DNA of 64,000 nt, from NCBI RefSeq assembly GCF_030253575.1, contig NC_080557.1:41616501-41680500 (forward strand), written 5' to 3'. The first letter of the stretch is position 1; each line of letters starts with the position of its first letter. The translations under genes were made by a program, and so were the position numbers. Shown one piece after another: positions 39,031 to 51,622 of this stretch. The DNA comes from Rhododendron vialii (Eukaryota > Streptophyta > Magnoliopsida > Ericales > Ericaceae). Under the pieces are notes generated by a model. That model worked only from the letters and a program-made list of their open reading frames with translations, was not told the DNA's origin and did not search any database.

Positions 39031-40375
39031 TTCATCCCTGCACTTTTTTTTGTTGCATAAGACAATGGGTTTCCTCTATGTCAGTTTTGTGAAGAGTAAA
39101 GCATCATCACCATTCACCAAGTAGTAATGGATATGTGTTGATTAAAAATTGAGAGACTTGCAGGAATTACTGTAAACTAGCAGTAGCAAAACAATAATAA
39201 TAAAAGTAAAGATAAAAATTTTAATCAAAGAATTAGGGATTAGAAAAGCTTGTGGATCGAGGCACGTTTGGTGGCGCCCTCTTAAGAGAAGATAGACCCT
39301 TTTTGCACCGGGTCAACGATCCTCTAAATTTTTTTTTTTATGCAGCTAAAGCTTACTCACGAATCCATAATTGCATGTATGCTTAAAATATAGGAGTAGC
39401 TTCAAAGTAAAAAAAATAAAAAAACTGGGAGCAGAGTGAGTGGTGGATTGCCACATGCAACGGCAGATTGACTAAGGAAATGAATAAAGGATGGTGGCTC
39501 CTCTGCCAACAAGTGCAATCACGAGAAGGAAGAGCATCAAAAGAGCACGTAGGTTACACAAGTTTGAAAATACATTATTGATAGCCCCTTCCTTTTATAG
39601 ACAAAGGAGAAGCATTGCTTAGAATTTAGGAAAGTTCTCAGAAAGCATCTGATTACATTATTGCATATGGACATATTCACATGGATTTCCTGACGGACAA
39701 TATCATTACATTATTACAACGGACAAACAACTTTACCACTCTTAGATTTAGGGGCGTATACACCTTGAGGTGGATCATGTGACCCACTTGCAATTTTAGT
39801 GCTATTTTTTTTTTTTAAAATTTAGGGAACCCAAACGTGGACTAAATCCCCACCACAGGCTTCTCTCTCTAAAACGAATCGTTCTCGCCCAAATCACCAA
39901 ACGGCGGAAACTCATCAAATCCTCTTCAACCTTGATCATCTCGATCAATCTTAAAACCCTCGTCATCTCGTCTGAGTCTGAAAATTCGGTTCAGTCAGAT
40001 ACGCAAAACATGTCTTTTACTTGTTTTTTCATGTTGTTTCTAGTGTCTCCTATATCCCATAGTGTCGGTGAGACAATCTTTTCTTACTATGGATTGCCTA
40101 TGGACGTTGGACAAAAAAATTTGCTGATACAAAAAAGGTAATGCTTGAAAGGTGACCTATCTGTATAGAAATCCTGAATCCGAAACTGCTTAGATCCAAC
40201 GATATCCCAATGATAAACAATGGAGTAAATGTGCACTATTAAAGTTAAGTAATATGGAAGAAATCTAAGGCTATAATGAAAATTTTAAATTAAAATGGAA
40301 TAACGCAACAATAAGTTTGTTTGGACTTTGGTGTTATCCTATTTATTAACAAACTTAGATTTAGTGGGCAAATGA
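39031..40375. other. Intergenic, no gene seen
   Basis: AT-rich; a 69-codon frame at 39932 has no recognisable features. The last few hundred bases are the upstream region of the tRNA gene and ALY. Confidence 0.4.
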
Positions 40376-40447
40376 GGGTCCATAGCTCAGTGGTAGAGCA
40401 TTTGACTGCAGATCAAGAGGTCACCGGTTCGAACCCGGTTGGGCCCT
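40376..40447 (+). tRNA. tRNA-Cys (GCA)
   Basis: A 72-nt cloverleaf. Acceptor GGGTCCA pairs with TGGGCCC and U is the discriminator, as usual for tRNA-Cys. The D arm contains AGCTCAGTGGTAGAGC (A box), the anticodon loop CTGCAGA carries GCA at 40408-40410, and the T arm is CCGGTTCGAACCCGG (B box). A TTTT terminator follows immediately. It ends 148 bp before the ALY start codon on the same strand. Confidence 0.97.
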
Positions 40448-40595
40448 TTTATATTTTATACTCCTATTTAAGTGCATTTTTTAGATATACTCCTATGAAA
40501 TTTTACTTCGCCGTTTTGTTTCCCAAAAACCTCATTCAGATCTCTCTCTCTCTCTCTGACTCTCTGATCGCATCTGTGCGCTAGGGTTTCTCAAA

Positions 40596-43500
40596 ATGTC
40601 AGGCGCTGCTTCCTTGGACATGACCCTTGAAGATCTGATTAAGACCAACAAGAAATCTGGCCGCGGCGGCGGCGGTAACTTTAGAGGCAGAGGCCGAGCC
40701 TCCTCCGGACCCGGCCCTGCTCGCCGCTTTCCCAACCGCGCTGCCAATCGACCTTCACCCTACTTTAACCCCAAGGTTTTGATACGTTTTATTTCATCGT
40801 CTCTGTCTCAATTCGCGTGTTTTTAAATTAGGGTTTCGGGAAACCCTAGTTTGTTTCATAGGTTATCTGATGAAAAAAGTGTTGTTATTGTTGTTTTTTG
40901 GTTCAGGCAGCGGATCAGGTGATGGCGTACCCAGTACAAGCGGGTGGTCGACCCTCGTCGATAGAAACGGGAACGAAGCTCTACGTATCCAACCTAGACT
41001 ACGGCGTTTCGAACGATGACATCAAGGTAGTGACTTTTTCTGTTTATTTCTTACCTCTAATCATCGATTGTTGAAAAATTTTCTTGTTTGTCTGGCTAAG
41101 AGTTGTGTAGTTTGGTATGTTGGTACTGTTGTGACGATGATGGTTTGGATCTGATTGCAAGTTCATGATATAGAGATGAATGCATGAGGATTATCTAGTT
41201 AATTATGCTTTTCAGATTATATCCTATTACCTATAGGGGACAATGTTACAGGCTTACAGCAGACAGTTATGTTTTCTGTGGAATAAATGCTTTCTGCTTG
41301 TTTGTTTTGTTACGGGTCGCAATTAGACGAAGACCTTTGAAGGATGGATACTGATACTGGATAGGGACACAATACGGTACGGAAACGGCGTTTCGAGAAA
41401 ATCTGAAAAATTAGGATACGGATATGGCTTGGATACGTAAGATTAAAAGGAGGTTTTTACAAGTTTTTAGCATTGTATTACCCATAATAACAAGAACACT
41501 GATAAAACTAATGTATTTTTCGTATGCAATATTGTTGTATAAAAGTCTACTTGGTTACTTGCTTAATTATTGAAGATTGATTTTATCAAACACATGTATG
41601 AGTCTATGACACATTAAAATGTTCAAAAAATCATAAAAAAGCAGATACTAAACATAATCTCATTGTCTAGAAAGTAAGTTTAGTGCTACGCATGTATCAT
41701 TTTCATCATTCCTGACAATTTTACTCTATTAGCCTGCAAGAAGTATGATAGTATCACAATCTTAATTTCGTGGAAGTTCTGATACCTGCCTTAAAGTATC
41801 CAAAAAGTATTTGATACTTCAAAAAATAAGAATTTGTTTTAATAATTTTGGATACTTTTGGGATACATATAAGTGGGTATAGGTGTTCGATACGTGTACG
41901 TTACCGATAGGATGCCCATTAGAAGTATTGGTGCTTCATAGACAAAGACGCTATTGTGTCGTCCCATTTCTGAACGAGCATTAGTTCTGCAAAGGTTATT
42001 TTATTGATAATGCTACGGACATAGACATCCCGATACAGATCCGGCTTGCCACAAGTTGCCCTGAGCTGTCTGATGTATGTGGTTCCCATGTTCCCATTGT
42101 ATATTAGTGGGAACCACGTACATCTATTGGCTCAGGATAATTATGTGTCAGGATCGATTTCCGTAGCACTGCTCTTATTTATTCGACAATTGGTAGTTTT
42201 TATCTCCAGTCAATGGTGTGAAGTTATCTAGATTGTATCTGTCTATGCATATTCGTTTGTGTATATGGCTTTTCTAGCTTGCGTCACTGTGTGTACATTT
42301 TTTGTCATTGAGTTTGGTTGCTTGCCATGACTAACATGAAATAAACGTGCACAGGAACTCTTTTCAGAGGTTGGTGACTTGAAACGATATTCAATACATT
42401 ATGATAGGAGTGGGAGATCAAAGGTATCTTATCAACTTTGGGATTCCTGTATGACTAGGATCAAGTTTGGCATTAGGACTCTTCCCTAATGTGGTTTGGT
42501 TGAAACTTTATAAGGGAACGGCAGAAGTCGTCTTTTCACGACGACAGGATGCTCAAGCAGCTGTCAAGAGGTACAACAACGTGCAGCTTGATGGGAAGCC
42601 AATGAAAATTGAGGTTGTGGGGACAAATATTGGAGCTCCTGCCATGCCTCCTCCATTTGCAAATGCTTCTTTCAGAATTTCAAATGGTGTTCCAGGAAGG
42701 TACACTGGCTGTTTTTGTGGCTTTTGAATTTCTATTTTTAGTGTTTATACATAATTCTTAGATGGGGTCTACAAAATTTGCCCTCATTGGTTTGGTTAAT
42801 TGAAAATGTTGCATATACCTGGTAATATTTTTCATGTATGTAGACTAATGAAGTATTATTACGGATGTTTGTGGTTAGTTAGCTCTGTGATTATGATTCA
42901 TCATATAGGACATAGGAGGCAATTAATTGCTGTTGTTCGTCCATAAAAGATATCTTCCAATTGGTGGTACTACACTTTTTACCTACCCCTCGTACGTTAG
43001 GTCTTAGAGTGGGTGTGAATGAAATACCCACTCCGCTTGGTTCCCATTTTTGAGAGTAACTTTTTACTCTAGGCACAGTTTTCAATAAATCTCTCTCTCT
43101 ATCTCTCTCCACTCATTACATCCAAAATAACTTTCTAAAATGTAAACCAAACAAAGTGGGTGATTGCCAAAAATTGGAGTCAAAAGATGCATAAGTTTTA
43201 GAAGTACCTGACCACTTTACCGCTTACCACTTTTGCCAGATGAGTTACAAGTGGGCTGCAAACCGCATCCTTAACCTTTTCCTTCAGTTTACTCTCTCTT
43301 TTTTTAAAGACATGTTCTCATTATATGAAGCTGTATTCATCAAATCCTCCTTTAGGCATCTTAACTTTCACAACTATATGACTTGAAGGTTGTTTAACGA
43401 ACATTTGAAGAATGGTCTCCGTTCGTTAAACATATCCTCACTCATTCTCTTCAGCAGCATCCTTAATTGTGCTTTTCAAGATTCTCCTTTTATGTTGTCT

Positions 43501-43773
43501 GTATGTTTTAATAAACAGAATGCATTGCCTTTAAAATAGTTATTGGGTATCGGAAAAATTTATTCACCTTTCCTCATTATATGTGCTTTGATATGTGATT
43601 GGAGCAGTGGACAAGGAAGGGGTGGTGCACTCGGGAGGATCCGTGGGGTCGGCGGAGGCCGTGGATTTGGAAGAGGCCGTGGACAGGGAAGAGGGCGTGG
43701 TGAGAAGATATCTGCAGAAGATCTTGATGCTGAGTTGGAGAAGTATCACACAGAGGCAATGCAGATCAATTGA
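40596..43773 (+). CDS. ALY: ALY/REF mRNA export adaptor (THO complex subunit 4 type), 239 aa
   Basis: Adaptor that binds spliced mRNA and helps load the export receptor, as part of TREX in the nucleus (family knowledge). Five exons: 40596-40775, 40907-41026, 42355-42423, 42515-42699, 43608-43773, all GT-AG and in frame. The N-terminal UAP56-binding motif is SLDMTLEDLIKTNKK (6-20), followed by a Gly/Arg-rich spacer. The RRM runs about 83-160 with RNP2 LYVSNL (85-90) and RNP1 KGTAEVVF (123-130). A second RG-rich stretch (GRGRGQGRGRG) leads to the C-terminal motif SAEDLDAELEKYHTEAMQIN. Intron 2 (1328 bp) contains a MITE. Confidence 0.96.
42009..42171. mobile_element. Mutator-like MITE in ALY intron 2
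   Basis: Ends AATGCTACGGACATAGAC and, reversed, CAGTGCTACGGAAATCGAT. The interior arms ATGTGGTTCCCA and TGGGAACCACGTACAT pair, as do CCCTGAG and CTCAGG. The flanks are similar and T-rich but do not give a clear 9-bp repeat. Confidence 0.55.
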
Positions 43774-46129
43774 TGAAATACCTCATGTTTATTGCTTGGC
43801 TCTCTACACCCTCTGCTATATCAATTGTGTGCTTGGTCATGAAAGAACGCCAACTAGCTTGTGTATTTCAATCATCCAACTTTTTAGAGTAACAAGGAAG
43901 AAAAGGCATACTGGTAAACAGATAACTGTTAGGACCTCGGTTGTTGGAGCTTGGGCTTTACTCTTTGATTGTTCTGTTTATCCGGGAATGTTATGCTAGT
44001 CAGCATGCTGTTTTATGCATTCTGCATTCCAACTTTTTGGCTTCTTTAGCCACTTTAGTCCTTTATTCATTCAGCTCGTGGACGCTTATAGTGGGGACTC
44101 CATTTTGTTCAACCAAATGTGTATCAAAGGTGTTACTCATAAGGTGACAGAATCGAGCCAAAAGGAGATTTTACAACCTTAGAACTGAGCTGAAAGAGGT
44201 TTCACCTCACTGCTTTTGGAGTGCTGGTGATTGATTCTCATGTCATTGAACTGCCAAGATATCAACTTGAGGTAGTTTCCAATTTCTCCTTCGTCTTCGG
44301 GTCCCTCCTTTTTTGTTTTATTTTATGAGTTTCTGTGGTTAGCCGTTATGAGTTTTATTTTTTGTTCACCATTCTATTCATGGAAATGCTGCTTGAGTTG
44401 TGTATGAACTTTTAACACGCCATGTCTACTGAATTTGTCTGGAATCTCCCTACTTGGATGACCAGTTGACGTTGGGTAAACTATCCATACTGAAGTGGTG
44501 TCACGGGATAATCAGAGGGTGTTTGTTGGTATCTATTCCATCCCAGGTGTACGGATTTTTTCAACTGATGTGTGAAGGCTTATAGTTTGATGTGCTGATG
44601 CTGCGCTATGATGACTGGATTGGAAATCCAGCTAATGCTTTAGGTGTTCTATCTGGTGGACATTCTGAATTCTGAATGTCGATTGCAGCTCCTTCTCAAA
44701 TTTCATCGAAACGTACTTTTCTGCTGCATAGATAGCAACCACTTACCCTCATTCTGTACAATTGCTTAGTTGTTGCCTTCCTAGCTTTGCTACCTAATTT
44801 AGTGTATATTGCTGGAGCTTGAGAAGTGGTGTAGAAGGTATACTGGTCAAATAGCTTCATCTCCAAGCTTGTGGCCGATATCTTTGGATACTTGACTGTC
44901 GTGCTTTCAGATGGTAAATATGCTGGTCTGGGAATAAAGTACTCTTTTCATCACCATAGTGTCTTCTCATATAACAGGCACGGTATGACAGTGGAGCTGA
45001 TGATACTGTAGTAGATTCTGGGTTTGAAGAGGTTCTATTTTGTTGTCAGCATTTTGGGTGCAACTAGAAGCGCTAAGTTATTCTATTGGAGCTTGATCTC
45101 AATTGCATGAAGTTGAGCCCGAGAAAATTTTGAGAAAGCCACACTTCATCTGGTGTGCCCTGGCAATTCTTGGAAGTGTATTTGGGGTGGAAATGTGGAT
45201 GAATGCCATCTCTGCCATAATGGAAGCTGATTTTGGAATTGTCGGAGAGCCAGGCCCTTCTGTATTAGTTCATGTTAATTCTGCAAGTAATGAGTGGATG
45301 TAGTTCAAACTCTATGGGGGTTGAGATTGAAGTATATTGTTAATACACAAACCAGTGGGTTGTTACATTACTTCTTCATCTGGATACCCAAATCCTGCAG
45401 AAGAGAGGGAAGGGGGCAACAGACGGGCCTTGAACAAACAATCTGGATGTTCGGCTATGAAGTAGTAGTAGGAGTCCTATTGTATATGCCTAGTTTCTTT
45501 GCTCAGAAGATGACAAAAGATGGATTCCAGGCTTTTGTAATGGAGCTCACTGTTTCCTTTTGTTCCACTGGGACCAAGGTTTTTGTGGCAGTGTTGGATT
45601 TGATGATTGCTTGGATAAAAATACTGCGAAATTAGGCACATCGCAGTGAAGTGCAGTTGGTCATGTAGATCTGTTGGTGCTTATTTCTGGAGCGATGAAA
45701 TGCGGGAATCAAAATCCGTGACTTGATACTTCAATTTCCTCCCAACCCTGTGGAGTTTATTATCCACCCATTTTTTAAATCTTACATATGCGTGTATGTA
45801 GCGATTGTTCATTTAGAATCTCCTGCGTGCTCATTTTACCTACCAATGTGTTGATTTCTTGGTAACTCTTGTTTGGAAACCCTATCATCCCTAGTTATAA
45901 AAGCGAGGGGAGAGCCCTAAAGATGATTTTTTAAAAAGGCGGTGCCAACTCCTGTTATTGTTTTGATAATCAACTCCTGTTATTGAGAAGGGAAAAAAGA
46001 AGAGTATCTATGTATGAGTTGAATTCCGGTATTGGTTTCTGCATTATAAATGATGTAGAATTCAGGCTGATCGCATGAGACAATTAAGGCAACAAGAGGA
46101 AGAACAGCTCCAGACAACTAGACAAAGCG
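43774..46129. other. 3' flank of ALY and intergenic DNA, no assigned gene
   Basis: The first part is ALY 3' UTR. Frames at 45103-45303 and 45294-45635 include hydrophobic stretches, but there is no family match, no consistent codon pattern and no splice frame. Noise or an unrecognised pseudogene. Confidence 0.35.
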
Positions 46130-46137
46130 CACACAAC

Positions 46138-46592
46138 TAGGGGTGATTTTAAAAATCGGAAAACCGGACCGAACCAGATTAATATTCCGGTTATCATTTC
46201 AAACCGATTCGGTCCGAGTCCAGGCGATGGCGATTTGTACAACTGACTCTCTCCTCCTTTGGTGGCGATGGCGAAGTGCAGTGGCCGGTGATGTTATAAG
46301 ATGAGTCTCTCTCTCTCTCTCCCCTTTTTCTGTCCACGTGTGTTGCTTTTAGTTTTGTTTGAAACCCCAAACTCAGATCTGGTCTGAGATGGAGCTTGGT
46401 GACGGCGCTGGTGGTTGATGCATATTTTCTGTGTCTTGAAACCGGATGAACCAAAAAACCTGACCGAAACCGGATAAATCGGACCGGAACTGGACTGGAC
46501 CAGTTCCGGTTTCCATTTCTTCCAAACCGGATAACCGGTTTCAACCGAAAAATATGCCAAAACCGGTCGAAACCGGACCGGTATCGCCCCTA
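46138..46592. mobile_element. hAT-like MITE, 455 bp
   Basis: Ends TAGGGGTGATTTT and, reversed, TAGGGGCGATACC. The 8-bp flank CACACAAC is exact (46130-46137, 46593-46600). The outer parts are rich in AAACCGGACCGG-like repeats on both arms. No transposase. Confidence 0.88.
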
Positions 46593-46728
46593 CACACAAC
46601 ACACTATATAGGAAACCCAATTTCACCAAGCCATTCATCAGAGTAGCACATCCACCCCATTTGCTCTGTTCCAAAACTTCAATAAGCTGCATAGAACTTG
46701 TTAAGTTCCTGAACGCTACCAACGTTAT

Positions 46729-46859
46729 GAACCCAATTTTTGTTTTGTTCCGAATGGGGAGCAAGGTACCTCTGATTCCCCTTCGGCTTTGCAAGTCCAG
46801 CCAGGGAAAAGAACCCAATTTTTGTTTTGTTCCGAATGGGGAGCAAGGTACCTCTGATT
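46729..46859. repeat. Perfect 49-bp direct repeat, period 82
   Basis: The block starting GAACCCAATTTTTGTTTTG and ending GGTACCTCTGATT is present at 46729-46777 and 46811-46859 without a difference. In the minus direction it stays open through both copies, but no gene is recognised. Confidence 0.9.
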
Positions 46860-47019
46860 ACCCTACGCAAGTTACTACGACCAACTTTTCTGTTAATGCA
46901 TTTTTAATGTCTTCAATTAGCAGAATAGTTATGGAACTCACATCTTCAACTTTTTCACTAGGAGAAGTTTTTTAAAGACAATTTTGCAACACAAAAAAAA
47001 AAGGAAAAAAAAACTATTA

Positions 47020-47388
47020 GAGCATGTACACCAAATAATGTATAATGCATTTTTAGTTATTTTAGTTAAGAAAAACAAAAAAAAAACCAGCTGCAACAGC
47101 TTCGGGGAAATGCAGCTATTTTCCATTCTTGAATAGTGGTTTGGTACTTCTGCCGAAGATGGTACAGCAGTAATTCACCAGCTACCTTTTAAAAAATTAG
47201 TTTCTCTCACCTCTTCTGTCACTCAAACTACTATTCATCTTCTCTCACTCACTCTTTCTCTCTCAAAGTAATAATATTTTAATAAAGAATATGTTAAATA
47301 AATAATGTTGAAAAAAATGTGAGTAAGTAAAATAAAAAATATACACTATTCACAAGTTTTTGTTGCCTAATTACTGATAAACTTGCTC
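47020..47388. mobile_element. Tourist-like MITE, GAGCAAGTTTAC family, copy 3
   Basis: Ends GAGCATGTACACCAAATAAT and, reversed, GAGCAAGTTTATCAGTAAT. TTA on both sides (47017-47019, 47389-47391) is the classical Tourist target. Interior ACTATTCATCTTCTCTC matches the other two copies. Length 369 bp. Confidence 0.85.
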
Positions 47389-47779
47389 TTATGGATCATT
47401 GCTACTATCATACGGAGTATTTTGTTTTTACAGTAGTTTCTACAAAAGCCATGTATTCTTCAATTTTCCCTAAAATTTCTTAAATCAATGAACACAAAAA
47501 TAATTACTTTTCTAGCACTAAATTCTTAACAAGTGAACAAAAAGCAAATGTGTTTGTTTTTCTGAACGGGAGTTTTTTTCATTTGATCATCAGAAAATGC
47601 CCAAACGACTACAAACCACCCAAAATCCACGGTTCGAAAAGAAATCCTCTTACCTTTTATTCACCTTTTATTCATATGGCTTGGATAATCATAAACTAGA
47701 GGAGAAACTAGTGAGCAATAATCTCGACCTGAGTAAGTGGGCAATCTCGACCTGGTTTACTCAAAGACCAAAACTGTAA

Positions 47780-48061
47780 GAACATCTTCAGCCTTCACCC
47801 ATATTTTTTCTTAAATTTGAGTCAAATTTTGGGTAAACACATCTCCAACCATCAAACCCAAATTTTACACATCTTCCTCTCTCTCTCTAACTAACCGTTG
47901 GAGAAATAAGTCAAAAACAAAAATTGTCTCAAATTTGAGCAAAAAAATTGGTAAAATCCAAAATGAAAAAGAATTTGAATCAAAGATTGAAGAGAACTTT
48001 TTGTGATTTTTACCCCATTTTTAAATTTGAGTTTTAAAATGGATTAAGACCGAAGATGCTC
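47780..48061. mobile_element. Harbinger-like MITE, GARCATCTTC family
   Basis: Ends GAACATCTTCAGCCTTCACC and, reversed, GAGCATCTTCGGTCTTAATC. The flanks are TAA and TGA, a diverged 3-bp site. Internal inverted similarity around AAATTTGAGTCAAATTTTGG. Length 282 bp. Confidence 0.6.
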
Positions 48062-48573
48062 TGACAGAACCAGATTCATAGAGAGAAACAAATGCAATTC
48101 CTGTTAAGATGACCCTTGCTGATTCATAAACTAATACTGTAATGGTTAGATGACGTATCAGATACTAGTGGGCTTCATGCCTCCTCAAGATCAGTAAACA
48201 ATACTTGCATCTATCCAGCTAGTGAGGTGGTACATTCTTCATCAGGTGAAAAAATTCTCTGTATAAGTTGATGGAACACCAAAAACCGTTTCCAGATTCG
48301 TTTTGAACTATAAATCAGTAGAGAGGCTTACTAGCAATTTTTTCAGTCCACATTTCCATAGTAGCATCAAATCATTGAACCGAAACCAAGAACAGAATCA
48401 ACACGATCAATTTGCAAAGTAATCAAAGATCCATTACCACCGCTGTAAACCCACGACGATTACAAGGAGTTAAAACTAACAATAGACAGAAGAAGTAGAG
48501 ATCAACAGATGACAAGCCAAAAGAGAGAGACACGACAACATCTACAGTCGCTAGCATCAGATATCGAAAAACC
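48062..48573. other. 3' flank of H4, no gene seen
   Basis: Contains the H4 3' UTR on the minus strand; nothing else supported. Confidence 0.4.
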
Positions 48574-48918
<345 letters not shown>

Positions 48919-49001
48919 CTAGGGTTTGTTTCGGAATTTGGGGGATTTTCGTTGGATTTGAGTATCGGTGAGAGACGAAGGTATTCTGTGAGGGGTATTA
49001 C

Positions 49002-49092
49002 TATTTATAAAGGGGTTTCAATTGGGGTGGGGGGGTTTGATCGTGGGCGTTGGATTTGGATATGATCGGACGGAGATGAAGGTCGATCCGCG
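49002..49092 (-). promoter_or_regulatory. H4 promoter: TATA box and exact histone octamer
   Basis: On the minus strand TATAAATA lies at 49009-49002, 117 bp before the ATG, and CGCGGATC at 49092-49085, the exact plant histone octamer, in nearly the same spacing as at H2A.W. Confidence 0.75.
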
Positions 49093-49331
49093 TGAGATGG
49101 GTTGGTTGGATGGGAGACGTTGATTGGCTGTGAATCGACGGGTGTGAGTGGTTGAAAGGACGACGGAACGGATTGTGTTTTTTTCCAGTGGTGGCACTCC
49201 CACCAATGGGAGGAGAAGGGGAGGGTTTGGCGGGATTGGAAAAGGGATGGTGTAGTTTGGGAAATTTTAAGAGACGAACCAAACGCGCGCAATATACACT
49301 TTTTTCAAATAGAATGATAAGAGTATTATAA

Positions 49332-49914
49332 TAGCATCCACGGTGGTATATATTCATAACACAAAACCCTTCTCTCTTTTATATTTTCAATATGTTTCTG
49401 AAAAAAATACTTTTAAAAAAAGTTTCTATTTTTTTGCAAAAACTGTTTTTTTTCAAAACTGTCTTCTTCTTTTTTTGCGAAAACTATTTTTTTATTAAAA
49501 CTGTTTTTCCCAAAAAACTTCTTTTTGTTTTTCAAAAAAACAGTTTTTTTATTAGATTTTTTTTTCAAAAACTGTTCTTTGAAAAAAAAAATTCAAAAAC
49601 TATTTTCTTTTTTTACTTTTTCCCGAAAACTTTTTTTTTTTAAATCAAAGTTTTCAAAAAGCTATTTTCTCTTCTTCTAATAACCTATTTTTATTAGTTT
49701 GAAACCTATTTTTAAAAATTTGTTTTCTATGTTTACAATTTTTAGATTTTTATAAATTGAAAATGTGATGTGGCAAGTTTTAGTTATTCAAATTTGATTG
49801 TATCATTGTGGACCTCTACATAGCTAACCTTAGCAACATTTTAAATGCATATAACCAAAAGATAATGTGGCAACTTTTGATTATTGACTTTTGGTTATTC
49901 CACTATGGATGCTC
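49332..49914. mobile_element. Harbinger-like MITE, first of three end-to-end (583 bp)
   Basis: Ends TAGCATCCACGGTGGTATA and, reversed, GAGCATCCATAGTGGAATAA, flanked by TAA (49329-49331, 49915-49917). The interior (49390-49660) is a decayed run of AAAACTGTTTTTT-like units; the open frame across it is low-complexity noise. Confidence 0.75.
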
Positions 49915-49917
49915 TAA

Positions 49918-50358
49918 GAGCATCCGCAATGGGAATAATCAAAATCGATAACCAAAATGTGCCACGTCAGCATTTGATTATCCATTTAGTTCATAATCAA
50001 ACCAAACAAACTTGATCTCCACATTGGTTATTTTTGTATCCCTATAAAAAAACCCCCACAATACGCAATGCATCTAAGTCCAATTACAAACGAGTTCCAA
50101 TCGCGCACCCGACCACACCAAATTATTCGTCTCGATGAGACGATTCTAATATGAGGTATTTTTTAATTTTTTTGTTTTGAATTTGGTTATTGAGTTTTGG
50201 TTATTGGTAAAAGTTGTTAAGTTTGGTTATTCAAAGGTCAAAATTTGATGAGTTGCTAAGAGATTGCTAAGTTTGGTTATTACAATGTGAGTACTTTTTT
50301 GAGCAAACATTGCTAACTTTAGCAACCTTTTAATTTTGATTATTACATTGTGGATGCT
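49918..50358. mobile_element. Harbinger-like MITE, second of three end-to-end (441 bp)
   Basis: Ends GAGCATCCGCAATGGGAATA and, reversed, GAGCATCCACAATGTAATAA. It shares TAA 49915-49917 with its left neighbour and TAA 50359-50361 with its right neighbour. Confidence 0.8.
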
Positions 50359-50361
50359 CTA

Positions 50362-51377
50362 AGGCCATCCACAGTGGTATAATCAAAAGAAAATTATTTT
50401 TAAAGTTAACAATATTGGGGTAAAAGATGGCTCACAATGGTATAATCAAACTTAACAATATTCTTAGAAATAATCAAATTTTGGGCTTTGGATAACCAAA
50501 ACTAGCAACCTTTTTCAATAATCAAAATTTGTGAATCTCACACCACATAAGTTAACTGGTTCTAAAATTTATATACATGCGTGTTTCAAATGGTATTTTC
50601 TTCTCTTTTTTTTTGCCTGCTCTATATCTCATTTTCTTCAACCACAAACTCTTTTTTTTTTCTTTCCCTCCAAAAGTAAAACTCATATCTTTCGATCATT
50701 TACAATTCAACTCATTGTCGCCGGATTAAGGTATTTCACTTTTTTTCTGTTTTTATTTTACTCTTTTTCGTTCCTCTCCCTATGGTTGAGTACATGAAAA
50801 ATTTTGCATTCTTTTACAAATTCAAGAACACATTTGTTTTTTTTATTTTAGTACATGATTTTTTTTTCCAAATTCATAATATGAGGGAAGGAAGTCACCA
50901 ATTTTTTCTCCAAAATTAAGGGAGAAAATCGATATATTTTTGCCAATAAAAAAACGAAATGGAGAAAAGTGATCAATGGTGGAAAACATTTGTCGCCGCA
51001 TTAAGGTATTTCACTTTTTTTTCAGTTTTTATTTTATTCTTTTTTCGTTCATCTCCCTGTGGTTGAGTACATGAAGAACCTTACATTTTTTACAAATTCA
51101 AGAACACATCTGTTTTTTTTTTTTTTGAGTACATGAAAATGAGAAAATCAATATATTTTTGCCAAAAAAAAAATGTAATGAAAGGAAATGATCAATGGTG
51201 GAAAACATAAGGGGAGAGAGAGTGAAATTGTAGTGTATCCCTTATTTTAGTTATAGACTAGAAGTGACCATTGTGGACCTCAACATTGTTAAGCTTAGCA
51301 ATCTCTTAAATGGATAATCAAAAGCTGATGTGTCAACTTTTGGTTATTCATTTTTGATTATGCCACTGTGGATGGCC
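50362..51377. mobile_element. Harbinger-like MITE, GGCCATCC family copy B, third of three (1016 bp)
   Basis: Ends GGCCATCCACAGTGGTATAA and, reversed, GGCCATCCACAGTGGCATAA, flanked by TAA (50359-50361, 51378-51380). Inside, a block of about 150 bp (GTCGCCGGATTAAGGTATTT to GAGTACATGA) is repeated from about 50992. It is the same family as 30424-31295 in opposite orientation. Confidence 0.85.
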
Positions 51378-51396
51378 TAAGGTTCTTAATTTTATA

Positions 51397-51622
51397 CTCC
51401 GTCCCATTTTGGTTGTCCATTTTCGTTTTTTGTGCAGTTATTTAAACGTTTATATCTCCCAATCAAAAATGTTTTTCATAATTTTAAAAACTTTGTATTA
51501 TAGATTGAATCAATAACTATCAAACAAGATTCATATTGCATATTTTTAGAAATTCATATTGGAAGATATAAGCATTGAAAAAACGGCACAAAAAACAAAA
51601 ATGGACAACCAAAATGGGACGG
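51397..51622. mobile_element. Stowaway-like MITE
   Basis: After TA, the left arm CTCCGTCCCATTTTGGTTGT pairs with the right arm ACAACCAAAATGGGACGG. CTCCGTCCC is the typical Stowaway start. The right end lacks the last bases of the terminal repeat. It begins 17 bp after the TAA of the preceding MITE. Confidence 0.75.

Noticed and set aside
45103-45635. Two overlapping frames with hydrophobic stretches
   Set aside because: No recognisable family, no splice structure, ordinary base composition for the intergenic region.
49392-49643. 83-codon frame rich in Phe and Lys
   Set aside because: Low-complexity T-rich interior of a MITE.
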